Origin: Leptospiraceae bacterium
Lineage (GTDB): Bacteria > Spirochaetota > Leptospiria > Leptospirales > Leptonemataceae
DNA length: 15,945 nt
Assembly: GCA_020440935.1 (NCBI GenBank)
Contig: JAGRNC010000012.1
Location: forward strand, 1-15,945
Reading direction: 5' to 3'
Of this stretch, positions 8,180 through 15,489 are shown one piece after another. The notes below the pieces were generated by a model that was not told the DNA's origin, searched no databases, and saw only the letters and a program-made list of their open reading frames with translations. The translations under genes and the position numbers were made by a program. The stretch's first letter is position 1, and every line of letters starts with the position of its first letter.

Positions 8180-9136
8180 ATGCCAGATTCCATCTGGATA
8201 GAAACCGGCAAATCGCTGGCCATGGTAACCGACTCGGTAGCCCGGGCTGTGATCCCATTGTCCGGAAAGAATGACCGAAATGGCGCCGATCACGTCTGCG
8301 TGGAGCAGATGCGTAGCTCCCTCAATCAGCTGCCGTACGAAATGTACGTGGTAATTGGAGAAGGGGAAAAGGATGAGGCCCCCATGCTTTACTCCGGAGA
8401 AAAACTGGGGCAGGGTGGTCCCGGTCTGGATCTAATCGTAGATCCGCTGGAATGCACCTCCAACTTTGCAAAGGGCCTTCCCGATTCCATGTGCGTCATC
8501 CTGGCCGCCGAAAAGGACTCGGTAATGCATGTGCCAGGCACGTACATGGAACAGATTCTACTGCCACTGGCCGCGGATCCGGGCCCCGAGGTTTTTGATC
8601 TTCCCCGGGCAGAAATCCTCAAACGAGTGTCCCAGGTTCTTTCCATTCCTGTATCGGAACTATGTGTAATCGTTCAGAATCGACCGCGCCACGAGCACTT
8701 GATTCAGGAGATTCGTGCTGCCGGTGCGTCGGTGGCATTAATCGAATCAGGTAGCATTTCCGCTGCATGCGATATCTTTGCCCGGCCCGATGGGCGCTAC
8801 AACATGCTCTGGGGCTCCTTTGGCGCGCCAGAAGGCCTGGTGCTTGGATTCCTTTCCCGCGCCAACGGATACCGATTCTATGGCCGCATCGATCCTCATA
8901 ACGAAAAGACCATCCAGGAAGCAAAGGAACTGGACATCTTCGAAAAAGTGCTACGGGGCGATCAGTGGATTTCTGGATCGGGAGTGCTGGTGATGACCGG
9001 ACTGCACGATTCGACCTGGCTCCGGGGAGTCCGGCGAAAGCATAAAGGCGACAAAATCGACTATACCACATCCACGGTTATCTGGAGTCTTGGACAGAAA
9101 CTGGAATTGGAATGTTCGAACGGGCGCTTTCACTAA
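8180..9136 (+). CDS. glpX: Fructose-1,6-bisphosphatase class II (GlpX)
   Basis: Metal-dependent phosphatase converting fructose 1,6-bisphosphate to fructose 6-phosphate in gluconeogenesis, in the cytoplasm. At 318 residues it is close to the usual 320-340. Recognisable blocks are NGADHVCVEQMRSSLN (34-49, NGAD holding the first metal-binding Asp), VVIGEGEKDEAPML (57-70), VDPLECTSNF (87-96), MYME-equivalent TYMEQILLPL (121-130), the PRHEHLI segment (169-175) and GAPEGLVLG (215-223, with the metal-binding Glu219). The loop normally reads DP-I/L-E/D-G-T; here Gly is Cys92, the one striking deviation. GGGGGT at 8171-8176 serves as Shine-Dalgarno with a short spacer. The end overlaps the flippase start by 25 bp, indicating translational coupling. 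Leptospires live on fatty acids, so this step is expected to matter. Confidence 0.92.
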   Translation: MPDSIWIETGKSLAMVTDSVARAVIPLSGKNDRNGADHVCVEQMRSSLNQLPYEMYVVIGEGEKDEAPMLYSGEKLGQGGPGLDLIVDPLECTSNFAKGLPDSMCVILAAEKDSVMHVPGTYMEQILLPLAADPGPEVFDLPRAEILKRVSQVLSIPVSELCVIVQNRPRHEHLIQEIRAAGASVALIESGSISAACDIFARPDGRYNMLWGSFGAPEGLVLGFLSRANGYRFYGRIDPHNEKTIQEAKELDIFEKVLRGDQWISGSGVLVMTGLHDSTWLRGVRRKHKGDKIDYTTSTVIWSLGQKLELECSNGRFH

Positions 9137-10449
9137 TCGGAGACCACAGACGCCTGGGAAAGATCGCAGGCCTCTTCCTTTCCCGGTCCTTCCATTCCTT
9201 CAGTTCGTTGGTTTTCTCGCTGGTGGTGGGAAAGCTACTGATCGTTGAGGAGCATGGTATCTATGGGCAGTTTGTGGCCCAGGTTACGGTTATTCAGGCT
9301 ATCACCGAAGCGGGCCTGCAATACTCGCTGATTCGTTATCTTTCGCGCAGCCTGCATCACCAGAATCAGCAAGAAGTGGCATCGATTCTGCGTGCATCGC
9401 TCTCGCTGAAATTTTACGCCTTTTTGATCGCATTCATACTCATTGCCTCCTGGGCCACTGCGGGTTTCTTTCCCATATTGGAGGGACCTCTCCGACTTCC
9501 TGGTTCGCCGGATCATCTCACAATTCTTCTCATGGTGCTTTTATCCGGATTCGGAATGAGTATCTTTTCTTTTCTGGATGCGGTGCTGGTGTCCCATCAG
9601 AAGTACCGGGAGCTTGCCTACTGGATTCCATCCACCGGAGTGATTCGACTTGCACTGCTTACTTTCTTTTATGCATCGGACCCGGATCATCTGACCATAG
9701 AACAGGCTTTGTTTGCCTTCCTGGCCGGCCCGTACATCTCCGTGGCCATATTCTTTATGATCTTTCCGGCCTCTTTCTTTGAGCAGAAGGCGGAAGACCA
9801 TCATCGTTTTCACTGGATTCGGCAGTTATTCTCCTACAATCGCTGGTTAATCGCGGCCAGCTTTTTTAGCATTCTATCTGACTGGATGGAAGTGCTATTG
9901 CTGGGACAGCGACCCGATGCTCCCTTTTATCATGCGGCTCGTATTCCAATGCAGGGATTTCTGATCTTACTTGCGACGATGCAAAGCGTGATCCTACCCA
10001 GGTTCAGCGTTCTGGAAAATGCTCGCGACTTTGCGCAGAATTTCAAGTTTATCTACAAATTTCTATTACCGGGCGTAGTGCTACTGCTACCCGGGTTCTG
10101 GATTTTTTCGTGGTTTCTTCCGTTTTGGTACGGGAACGAATACCAGCTCTCCATATCGGTGTTCTGGATTCTCTACCCCGGTTTTCTACTGCGCCTACTG
10201 TTTGCGCCGCTGGGCACTGCTTTGCTCGCTCTGGATCGGCCCGCCATTGTGGGTATCGAAGCCGGACTGCGGATGATCGCGGGCGTGGTGACGAACTCCT
10301 TCTTGATCCCTGCCTACGGGATTCATGGAGCGGCCTGGTCTTCGCTGATTGCACAGACTCCCGGCTGGATCTTCCTTATCGTTTTATTCTACCGATACCT
10401 GCGAACAGGCGTATTTCCCGAGCTTTTGCCTCGAAAGCTGGTTGAATAG
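9112..10449 (+). CDS. MOP-superfamily oligosaccharide flippase (Wzx-like)
   Basis: A 445-residue polytopic membrane protein with about 12 hydrophobic segments, matching the polysaccharide biosynthesis/Wzx branch of the MOP exporter superfamily. The N-terminal part (AGLFLSRSFHSFSSLVFSLV, then IYGQFVAQVTVIQAITEAGL) has the usual family pattern in which a first helix is followed by an E-x-G-x-Y-G-x-F motif (here EEHGIYGQF) and a Gly-Leu-rich second helix. Members flip undecaprenyl-linked glycans such as O-antigen units across the inner membrane; the glycan here is unknown and no glycosyltransferase is adjacent. ATG 9112 has GGAATTGGA just upstream and lies inside the 3' end of glpX. A class A PBP follows 29 bp downstream, so a link to peptidoglycan or a wall-attached glycan is possible but unproven. 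Confidence 0.82.
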   Translation: MFERALSLIGDHRRLGKIAGLFLSRSFHSFSSLVFSLVVGKLLIVEEHGIYGQFVAQVTVIQAITEAGLQYSLIRYLSRSLHHQNQQEVASILRASLSLKFYAFLIAFILIASWATAGFFPILEGPLRLPGSPDHLTILLMVLLSGFGMSIFSFLDAVLVSHQKYRELAYWIPSTGVIRLALLTFFYASDPDHLTIEQALFAFLAGPYISVAIFFMIFPASFFEQKAEDHHRFHWIRQLFSYNRWLIAASFFSILSDWMEVLLLGQRPDAPFYHAARIPMQGFLILLATMQSVILPRFSVLENARDFAQNFKFIYKFLLPGVVLLLPGFWIFSWFLPFWYGNEYQLSISVFWILYPGFLLRLLFAPLGTALLALDRPAIVGIEAGLRMIAGVVTNSFLIPAYGIHGAAWSSLIAQTPGWIFLIVLFYRYLRTGVFPELLPRKLVE

Positions 10450-10478
10450 AGAGAGCCTGCCAGCGAGCCTGGCTTCGA

Positions 10479-13025
10479 ATGGGCAAGAAAGCCGCAAAGT
10501 CCTCCGTAAAAAAAGGTCGAAAGAAGCCTTCCCAGGTTTCTGCTTCGCCGACCGCCGATCTCGAAGAGTACAGAAAGGGAATTTTCGATCCGCCGGAAGG
10601 GGTAGGACTGGCCAGCCGTGTGCTCTTTTTTTCCATCGGCGGTTGGCTGCAAAAGAAAGCGGCGGGCTCACTGGGACGATCCCTGGCCATCACCGGCCTA
10701 ATTGGCGCCGGCATCATCTTCTGCATCACTTTCACTTTCGCGGATCCATTTCTTGTTTGGAGCGACTCGGGTTACGATCGGCCTTCTGAATTGTACGGAA
10801 TCGATCCCGATGGAAAACCTGTGCTGATTGCCAGGTATTTGAACTCGGAGTCCGGCAGGGAGCCGGTTCATTTAACGGATGAAGATTTACGTTTACCTGT
10901 GGCTCGGGCCTTCATCGCCACCGAGGATAACGGTTTCGAATCCCACTGGCTTGGGATCTCTCCGTATGGCGTTGCCAGGGCAGCGGTGGTAAACCTTCTG
11001 GCCGGCGGAATCCGGGAAGGGGCCTCCACTATTACCCAGCAGGTAGCACGGCTACGGTATTTGAGCCGGGAGCGTTCCTTTATCCGAAAAGCCCGGGAGG
11101 CCAGCCTTGCCTTCTTTCTGGAACGAAAGTACTCAAAGGCGCAAATTCTAGAGATCTATTTTAACGAAGTACCGCTGGGGCATGGCACCCGCGGTGTGGA
11201 AGCGGCCAGCCATTTCTACTTTGGAAAGGATGCAAAGAAGCTAAACTGGGGCGAGGTGGCCGTGCTTTCCTCGCTCACCACACGGCCCAACGACCTTACT
11301 CCGCTCAAGTATCCGTCCGATTCGGCAAAGAAGATTAAGGTAGTATTTCAGCGATTGATAGAAACCGGAATGATTACCCCGGAGGATGCGGCAAAAGCGC
11401 ATACATATCTTAGAAAGGAATACTACCCATCCCTGTACAATCGATCCCCGGATGAAAACTACTTTGGCGTGCGGACCAATCGATTTCCTTACGCCACGGC
11501 TTATGTGTTGCAGGAATTGAGCAGCCGCATGAAGCGCAATATCTATACCGCCGGCTATAAGATCTATTCTACCATAGAAGTGCAGCACCAGCAGGCCGCG
11601 GAAGATCAGATGTTTGCCTGGCTTCAGAAACTGAACCGAAGACCCAAACGCGCCGATTTCGACAAATTTGATGTATTCGATCGCGAGGCGGGGGATTTTT
11701 ACCCGCTGATCAAAGATCTATTTGGAATGCCCGAATACGCGGTAAAGCAAACGGCTGCCGAGCGAGATTTCTCCCGAGAGTTTGCCAGGCATTGGAGAGA
11801 CGATCTGGATTTGCTCAATCTAATGTCCGGCGACCGAAAGGTGGCTCTGGCATTCGAAGAAGATCGAAACCGTGAAAACGATGCATCCTCCGAAGCCAGA
11901 AGGGCAGAAGAGCTTGGAATTCAGGGTGCACTGATCAGTTTGCGACCGCAGACCGGCGCCATTACGGCCGTAATTGGCGGCACAGGATTTGGGCGCGGAA
12001 ATCAAATATTAAGATTTGAACAGGCCAGGCGTCAGCCTGGAAGTTCCTTCAAGCCCATTGTCTATGCCTCGGGCCTGGATTATACGGGCCGTAATCCAGG
12101 GACGGATCGAAAGTTGACTGCATCTACAGTGCTCGATGATTCTCCGCAGCATTGGCTCAGCGCCGATCTGTCTGAATATTCACCCGAAAATTATAGCGGA
12201 AGCTACATGGGGCCCATTCGTATGCGGCCCGCTCTGGTCATGAGTCGAAATACCTGGGCCATCCAGGCATTTACTTATATGCAGCCCGACCGGTTGCTAC
12301 CTGGTATTTCTGCTATCACCGATCTTCCTGAGGATCAGTTCCCCCGGAACGCTACTCTGGCATTGGGCAGCAAAGAAATGACTCCGCTTCAAATGGCCAA
12401 AGCCTATGCAGTTTTTGCATCGGGAGGCTATCGAATTGAACCGTACTTGATTCAACGGATTGAAAAGAGCGATGGAGAAGTGATCTATGAATCAAAGCCC
12501 GAAGAGCACAAGAAGCAGAGAATACTATTAGAAGGTACTGTGTTTTTGATTAACTCTCTACTGCAAGATGTGATTTCGGAAGGCACCGGCACTGCTGCCC
12601 ATTTATATGGAAGACCTGCGGCCGGTAAAACAGGCACCACCGACCGTTCTACAAATGCCTGGTTCGTAGGCTATACGCCTAACCTTGTGACCGCAATCTA
12701 CATTGGCTATGATATAAACAAAAGTCTGGGACATGGCGGCACCGGTGGAGGAATGGCGGCACCGGTTTGGGGACGCTACATGAATCAGGCACTGAAAGGG
12801 GAGGCAGTTATGAGTTTTCCATCGGCGCCGGCAGACATTGTTCAAGCTACAGTGTGTCGAACTTCGGGAAAACGTCCACTTCCTCAATGCCCGGATACAA
12901 TTACAGAGTACTTCATTAAAGGAACCGTACCCACCGAACCGTGCGATGCCCATTCCGGCGGACACAGTACTCCGGTTATTGTTTCTCCAGGCTCCGAACC
13001 TGTTTTAAACGAAGATGATTTTTAA
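10479..13025 (+). CDS. Class A penicillin-binding protein (PBP1A-type, bifunctional)
   Basis: An 848-residue bifunctional peptidoglycan synthase: glycosyltransferase (GT51) polymerises lipid II and the transpeptidase crosslinks stem peptides in the periplasm. A basic cytoplasmic tail (1-65) precedes one membrane anchor (about 67-88). GT51 motifs: catalytic Glu149 in ATEDNGFESHWLG, REGASTITQQVARL (179-192), REASLAFFLERKYSKAQILE (206-225) and IYFNEVPLGHGTRGVEAA (226-243). Transpeptidase motifs: nucleophile Ser522 with Lys525 (GSSFKP), SRN (589-591) and KTGT (717-720). A charged insert of about 100 residues (380-475) separates the domains. The C-terminal tail has three cysteines (C793, C804, C822) in an exported region, possibly disulphide-bonded. 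It is the last gene of the glpX block; no clear terminator hairpin follows. Confidence 0.94.
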   Translation: MGKKAAKSSVKKGRKKPSQVSASPTADLEEYRKGIFDPPEGVGLASRVLFFSIGGWLQKKAAGSLGRSLAITGLIGAGIIFCITFTFADPFLVWSDSGYDRPSELYGIDPDGKPVLIARYLNSESGREPVHLTDEDLRLPVARAFIATEDNGFESHWLGISPYGVARAAVVNLLAGGIREGASTITQQVARLRYLSRERSFIRKAREASLAFFLERKYSKAQILEIYFNEVPLGHGTRGVEAASHFYFGKDAKKLNWGEVAVLSSLTTRPNDLTPLKYPSDSAKKIKVVFQRLIETGMITPEDAAKAHTYLRKEYYPSLYNRSPDENYFGVRTNRFPYATAYVLQELSSRMKRNIYTAGYKIYSTIEVQHQQAAEDQMFAWLQKLNRRPKRADFDKFDVFDREAGDFYPLIKDLFGMPEYAVKQTAAERDFSREFARHWRDDLDLLNLMSGDRKVALAFEEDRNRENDASSEARRAEELGIQGALISLRPQTGAITAVIGGTGFGRGNQILRFEQARRQPGSSFKPIVYASGLDYTGRNPGTDRKLTASTVLDDSPQHWLSADLSEYSPENYSGSYMGPIRMRPALVMSRNTWAIQAFTYMQPDRLLPGISAITDLPEDQFPRNATLALGSKEMTPLQMAKAYAVFASGGYRIEPYLIQRIEKSDGEVIYESKPEEHKKQRILLEGTVFLINSLLQDVISEGTGTAAHLYGRPAAGKTGTTDRSTNAWFVGYTPNLVTAIYIGYDINKSLGHGGTGGGMAAPVWGRYMNQALKGEAVMSFPSAPADIVQATVCRTSGKRPLPQCPDTITEYFIKGTVPTEPCDAHSGGHSTPVIVSPGSEPVLNEDDF

Positions 13026-13216
13026 AATTCCCGACTTAGGTTGGAGAAGATGGAAGTAATGACCGGCCGGTATTCCACTTTGATGGTGTGCTGGCATCTT
13101 CTATTGAAAAAAGATGGTAGGCTTTCGCATATCATGCTTACAGCTTCCGATAAAGAACAGCTTATGTCCCCGAACCGAAGCAATTGGAATCAAAATTTCT
13201 TTTTTTTCTTGAAAAG

Positions 13217-13244
13217 AAAAGCGGCAGTGCTCAGTATCCGATAA
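13217..13244 (+). promoter_or_regulatory. Candidate sigma-28 (FliA)-type promoter of cfpA
   Basis: TCCGATAA (13237-13244) matches 7 of 8 bases of the sigma-28 -10 consensus GCCGATAA. AAAAG at 13217-13221 matches 4 of the first 5 bases of the -35 TAAAGTTT, but the spacing is 12 rather than 11. Transcription would start near 13251, giving a leader of about 48 bases before the cfpA ATG. A competing sigma-70 reading is TTGAAA (13209-13214) with CAGTAT (13232-13237) at 17-base spacing, whose -10 is poor. The position is right for a promoter; the sigma assignment is a pattern match only. Confidence 0.35.
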
Positions 13245-13250
13245 AACAGA

Positions 13251-13269
13251 AAACCGGGTGAACCCGTTT
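13251..13269 (+). other. Hairpin at the predicted 5' end of cfpA mRNA
   Basis: CGGG (13255-13258) pairs with CCCG (13263-13266) around a TGAA loop, extended below a single bulged C by AAA/TTT (13251-13253 with 13267-13269). It would sit at the very start of the transcript predicted from the promoter candidate, 20 bases before the ribosome binding site. A 5' stem can protect an abundant mRNA from decay; this role is inference. Confidence 0.35.
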
Positions 13270-13288
13270 CCACCTGTTATACCTTGAT

Positions 13289-13293
13289 GGAGG
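13289..13293 (+). promoter_or_regulatory. Ribosome binding site deciding the cfpA start
   Basis: GGAGG lies 5 bases before ATG 13299. The in-frame ATG at 13287 overlaps this element and has no ribosome binding site itself, so translation almost certainly starts at 13299, giving MAMGQFPKSPNK. Confidence 0.85.
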
Positions 13294-13298
13294 AAAAT

Positions 13299-15338
13299 AT
13301 GGCAATGGGGCAGTTCCCAAAGAGTCCAAATAAAATCGACCCTACAGTTCCCAGCGCGGTGACTTCGCGTACCTCTCTAGTATGGGAGGGTCGAAACAAA
13401 ATTGCAGAATCAAAGAAAATCATCGATGATGCTGCGAATCGAGTAAAGGGGTTTGTACAAACTAAGCTTCCGCCTGAAGTCCTGAAAGACGTGGACATCA
13501 TGGCAAGTATCGAGGACAAAGTTTACAACTATGTAAACCAGGCCTACGTTAACATGTTCAATCGTTATACAATTACGGTTGAAGACGAGATGGTTAAGAA
13601 AGTTCGCGACTTCATCGACAAAGAAGAGTTGCGATCGCTGGCGCGCTACACTCCGCGTGAGATCGTAGAAGTCCTGGATAAGCTGGCTGGCCCGGATAAG
13701 TTCAACACCGGTGAGATTGAAAAATCCATCGTGAACATGTATGGTCACCTGCAAGGACACATTCAGCGCGGCGTAAACGACCTCGAAAACGAAACCAACT
13801 CAATTCTTCGTCAGAAGACAGACGTTGGCGCCTTCGTTCGTGGTGAGAATGCCTACTCAATCGTAAAATGCGTTTTCAAAGACAATGCATACAAGCCCAA
13901 GACCGTAACAGATATCAAGCTCTCCATCAACATCCTGGACTCAGAGCTGATTAGCCCGATCTTTCACTATCAGACTACTGTAGAGTATCTGCTGAAAGAC
14001 AACCTGGCAAACCACATCATGGAGCTCATCGATCGTGAGATTGAGTCTCTTAAAGAAGAGATTGTGGATAGCGGTCGCGCCGAACTTACAGACAACGAAG
14101 TAATGTTCGAGCGAATCAAGCTGGTGGACAAATTCACAGACGACAATGTGTCTGATCCGAATTCCCGCCGCTATACCGTTCTGGGCAAGAAATTCATCGA
14201 TAAGATCGAAGGTCTGCGTGCAGAAATCGATCAAGAAGACTATGATCCGCTGAACATGCGTGAAGCGATCAAAGAGATTATCGACTCCGAAAACATCCGT
14301 AACCGCGGATTCAACACGGCTGTTAACACCCTGACCTCTATTTTGGATACTTCCAAACTGGGATATCAGGTCTGTGATAACAAAAAGAACGCTCGGGATT
14401 GCTACATCCGTGAATATGAGGATGAAGACGAAACCCAGCTTCCCGATGAAAGATACGCCATTCGTCTGGTGTACTTTGATCAAAGCCAGATCCGCGAACT
14501 AAAGCGAATCTATGACACCAGAATGGGCGCTTTCATTCGTGAAGTTGACGCTGCATGGGATGTAGTGCATCAAATTTACGAAAGACACAAGTCCAAGTGG
14601 TTCGGGCTGAAGAAATCCGTAGTGGATTTTGAAGACCTGGCCAATAACGTAATGCCCAAAAAATGGGTCAAAGACCGCAAGGAAACCAACACTGATCCTG
14701 ATGAACTAAAATGGGATCATTTGAACTTCCGCGATACCACCAATACGTTCGTTGAGAAAAACAACCGAACCTACACAGTGGAAATTCGCAACACTGCGGG
14801 CAAGATTCGTTACCTGAAAGACAAGCTACAGGAAATGTACGGCTATCAAAACCCCATCGAGCGTGTGGTTGTTGATGAGCGACTGACAATTCTTGAGCAT
14901 CAGTTTAACAAATTCACTTATGAGATTAATCCTCACCATTTGCAGCCCGGTCTGCTTCTGGATGTGGATATGGCCACCAGCAAGCGTAAGCAGTACATGA
15001 TGAAGGGTATGGCAAACGTACTCAACGAATTCCTGCATGGAATTTCGCGAGGATTCGCTGATGCTGCGTTCGCAACCTTCAAGCGTCGTCGTTCAACGGT
15101 TCGTGATGATGCAGAAATGTCATTTGCAAGCCTGCCAAGTGGGGGCGATAGCCACCATGGTAATGACGATGAGAATCCAGGTGCACAGTATGCAGCGCCG
15201 GCCGCAGGTGGAGCCGCGCCCAGTGCAGCGCCGTCAGCATCTTCCTCTGAAAGCTCCAGTGGAGTAAAAGGGGCAGCTGATGTTACACCCAAATCCTATG
15301 AGGACAAACTCAAGGAAATGGGCCTGAAGGAACTCTGA
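13299..15338 (+). CDS. cfpA: Cytoplasmic filament protein CfpA
   Basis: Structural subunit of the spirochaete cytoplasmic filament ribbon, which runs under the inner membrane below the flagellar filaments; in Treponema denticola its loss disturbs cell division and chromosome segregation. The protein is 679 residues from ATG 13299, essentially the length of Treponema pallidum CfpA (678). I recognise the family from the N-terminal block (PTVPSAVTSRTSLVWEGRNK, then AANRVKGFVQTKLPPEVLKD) and the helical, charged body with no signal peptide or membrane segment. The last 70 residues are a Gly/Ala/Ser/Pro-rich linker (about 608-665) capped by a short charged helix, YEDKLKEMGLKEL. Arginine codons are mostly CGT, unlike the CGA/CGC-rich neighbours, as expected for a highly expressed gene. 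It has its own promoter candidate, strong ribosome binding site and intrinsic terminator, so it is probably transcribed alone. Confidence 0.93.
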   Translation: MAMGQFPKSPNKIDPTVPSAVTSRTSLVWEGRNKIAESKKIIDDAANRVKGFVQTKLPPEVLKDVDIMASIEDKVYNYVNQAYVNMFNRYTITVEDEMVKKVRDFIDKEELRSLARYTPREIVEVLDKLAGPDKFNTGEIEKSIVNMYGHLQGHIQRGVNDLENETNSILRQKTDVGAFVRGENAYSIVKCVFKDNAYKPKTVTDIKLSINILDSELISPIFHYQTTVEYLLKDNLANHIMELIDREIESLKEEIVDSGRAELTDNEVMFERIKLVDKFTDDNVSDPNSRRYTVLGKKFIDKIEGLRAEIDQEDYDPLNMREAIKEIIDSENIRNRGFNTAVNTLTSILDTSKLGYQVCDNKKNARDCYIREYEDEDETQLPDERYAIRLVYFDQSQIRELKRIYDTRMGAFIREVDAAWDVVHQIYERHKSKWFGLKKSVVDFEDLANNVMPKKWVKDRKETNTDPDELKWDHLNFRDTTNTFVEKNNRTYTVEIRNTAGKIRYLKDKLQEMYGYQNPIERVVVDERLTILEHQFNKFTYEINPHHLQPGLLLDVDMATSKRKQYMMKGMANVLNEFLHGISRGFADAAFATFKRRRSTVRDDAEMSFASLPSGGDSHHGNDDENPGAQYAAPAAGGAAPSAAPSASSSESSSGVKGAADVTPKSYEDKLKEMGLKEL

Positions 15339-15357
15339 TTCCCATTGCCTCCGGGAG

Positions 15358-15389
15358 AAAGCCCGCATCGTCGATGCGGGCTTTTTTTT
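15358..15389 (+). terminator. Intrinsic terminator of cfpA
   Basis: AAAGCCCGCATCG (15358-15370) and CGATGCGGGCTTT (15372-15384) are perfect inverted repeats around one base; the G+C-rich core GCCCGCAT/ATGCGGGC is followed by eight T residues (15382-15389). It begins 20 bases after the cfpA stop and is a textbook rho-independent terminator. The A residues before the stem give it weak potential on the other strand too. Confidence 0.94.
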
Positions 15390-15489
15390 ATACCGTTCTT
15401 TCGCGGGTTCTGTTTTTGGTTGAAGAATCTGTGTTTCATGGAAAATAAAGGCGTACAGCCCTGCATGGGCTTCGACAAAGGAGAACCGA
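15390..15489 (+). promoter_or_regulatory. Leader of the downstream gene, weak promoter and hairpin
   Basis: The stretch between the cfpA terminator and the next gene contains TTGAAG (15420-15425), a possible -35, with an A-rich GAAAATAAAG (15441-15450) where a -10 would fall; the match is poor. AGCCC (15457-15461) and GGGCT (15467-15471) form a 5-bp hairpin with loop TGCAT just upstream of a strong ribosome binding site AAGGAG (15478-15483), 6 bases before ATG 15490. The terminator implies this gene has its own promoter here. Confidence 0.35.

Larger units (their letters stand above)
13026..13298 (+). other. cfpA upstream region, no confident gene
   Basis: This 273-bp region between the PBP and cfpA is more A+T-rich than its surroundings. 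It holds a perfect 10-bp palindrome ACCGGCCGGT (13062-13071), the nonamer TCCGATAAA twice (13146-13154 and 13237-13245), a perfect inverted repeat TTTTCTT/AAGAAAA (13204-13210 and 13214-13220, loop GAA), and a leader hairpin (13251-13269). A 64-codon frame from ATG 13050 to 13244 runs through the T-tract and the promoter candidate and is probably not a gene. No terminator for the upstream operon is evident. Confidence 0.5.

Noticed and set aside
8441..8467. Glu instead of Asp in the GlpX DPxDGT loop as a loss of catalysis
   Set aside because: E. coli GlpX itself has Glu at this place (DPIEGT), so the Glu is normal; only the Gly-to-Cys change is unusual.
13095..13116. Hairpin CATCTT/AAGATG as a terminator for the PBP operon
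   Set aside because: The stem is only 6 A+T-rich base pairs with a 10-base loop and no T-run after it.
13050..13244. A possible 64-residue small protein upstream of cfpA (MEVMTGRYSTLM...)
   Set aside because: The GGAG is only 3 bases from the ATG, the frame runs through a T-tract giving FFFF, and it overlaps the promoter candidate. It shows no domain or localisation signal. I treat the region as regulatory.
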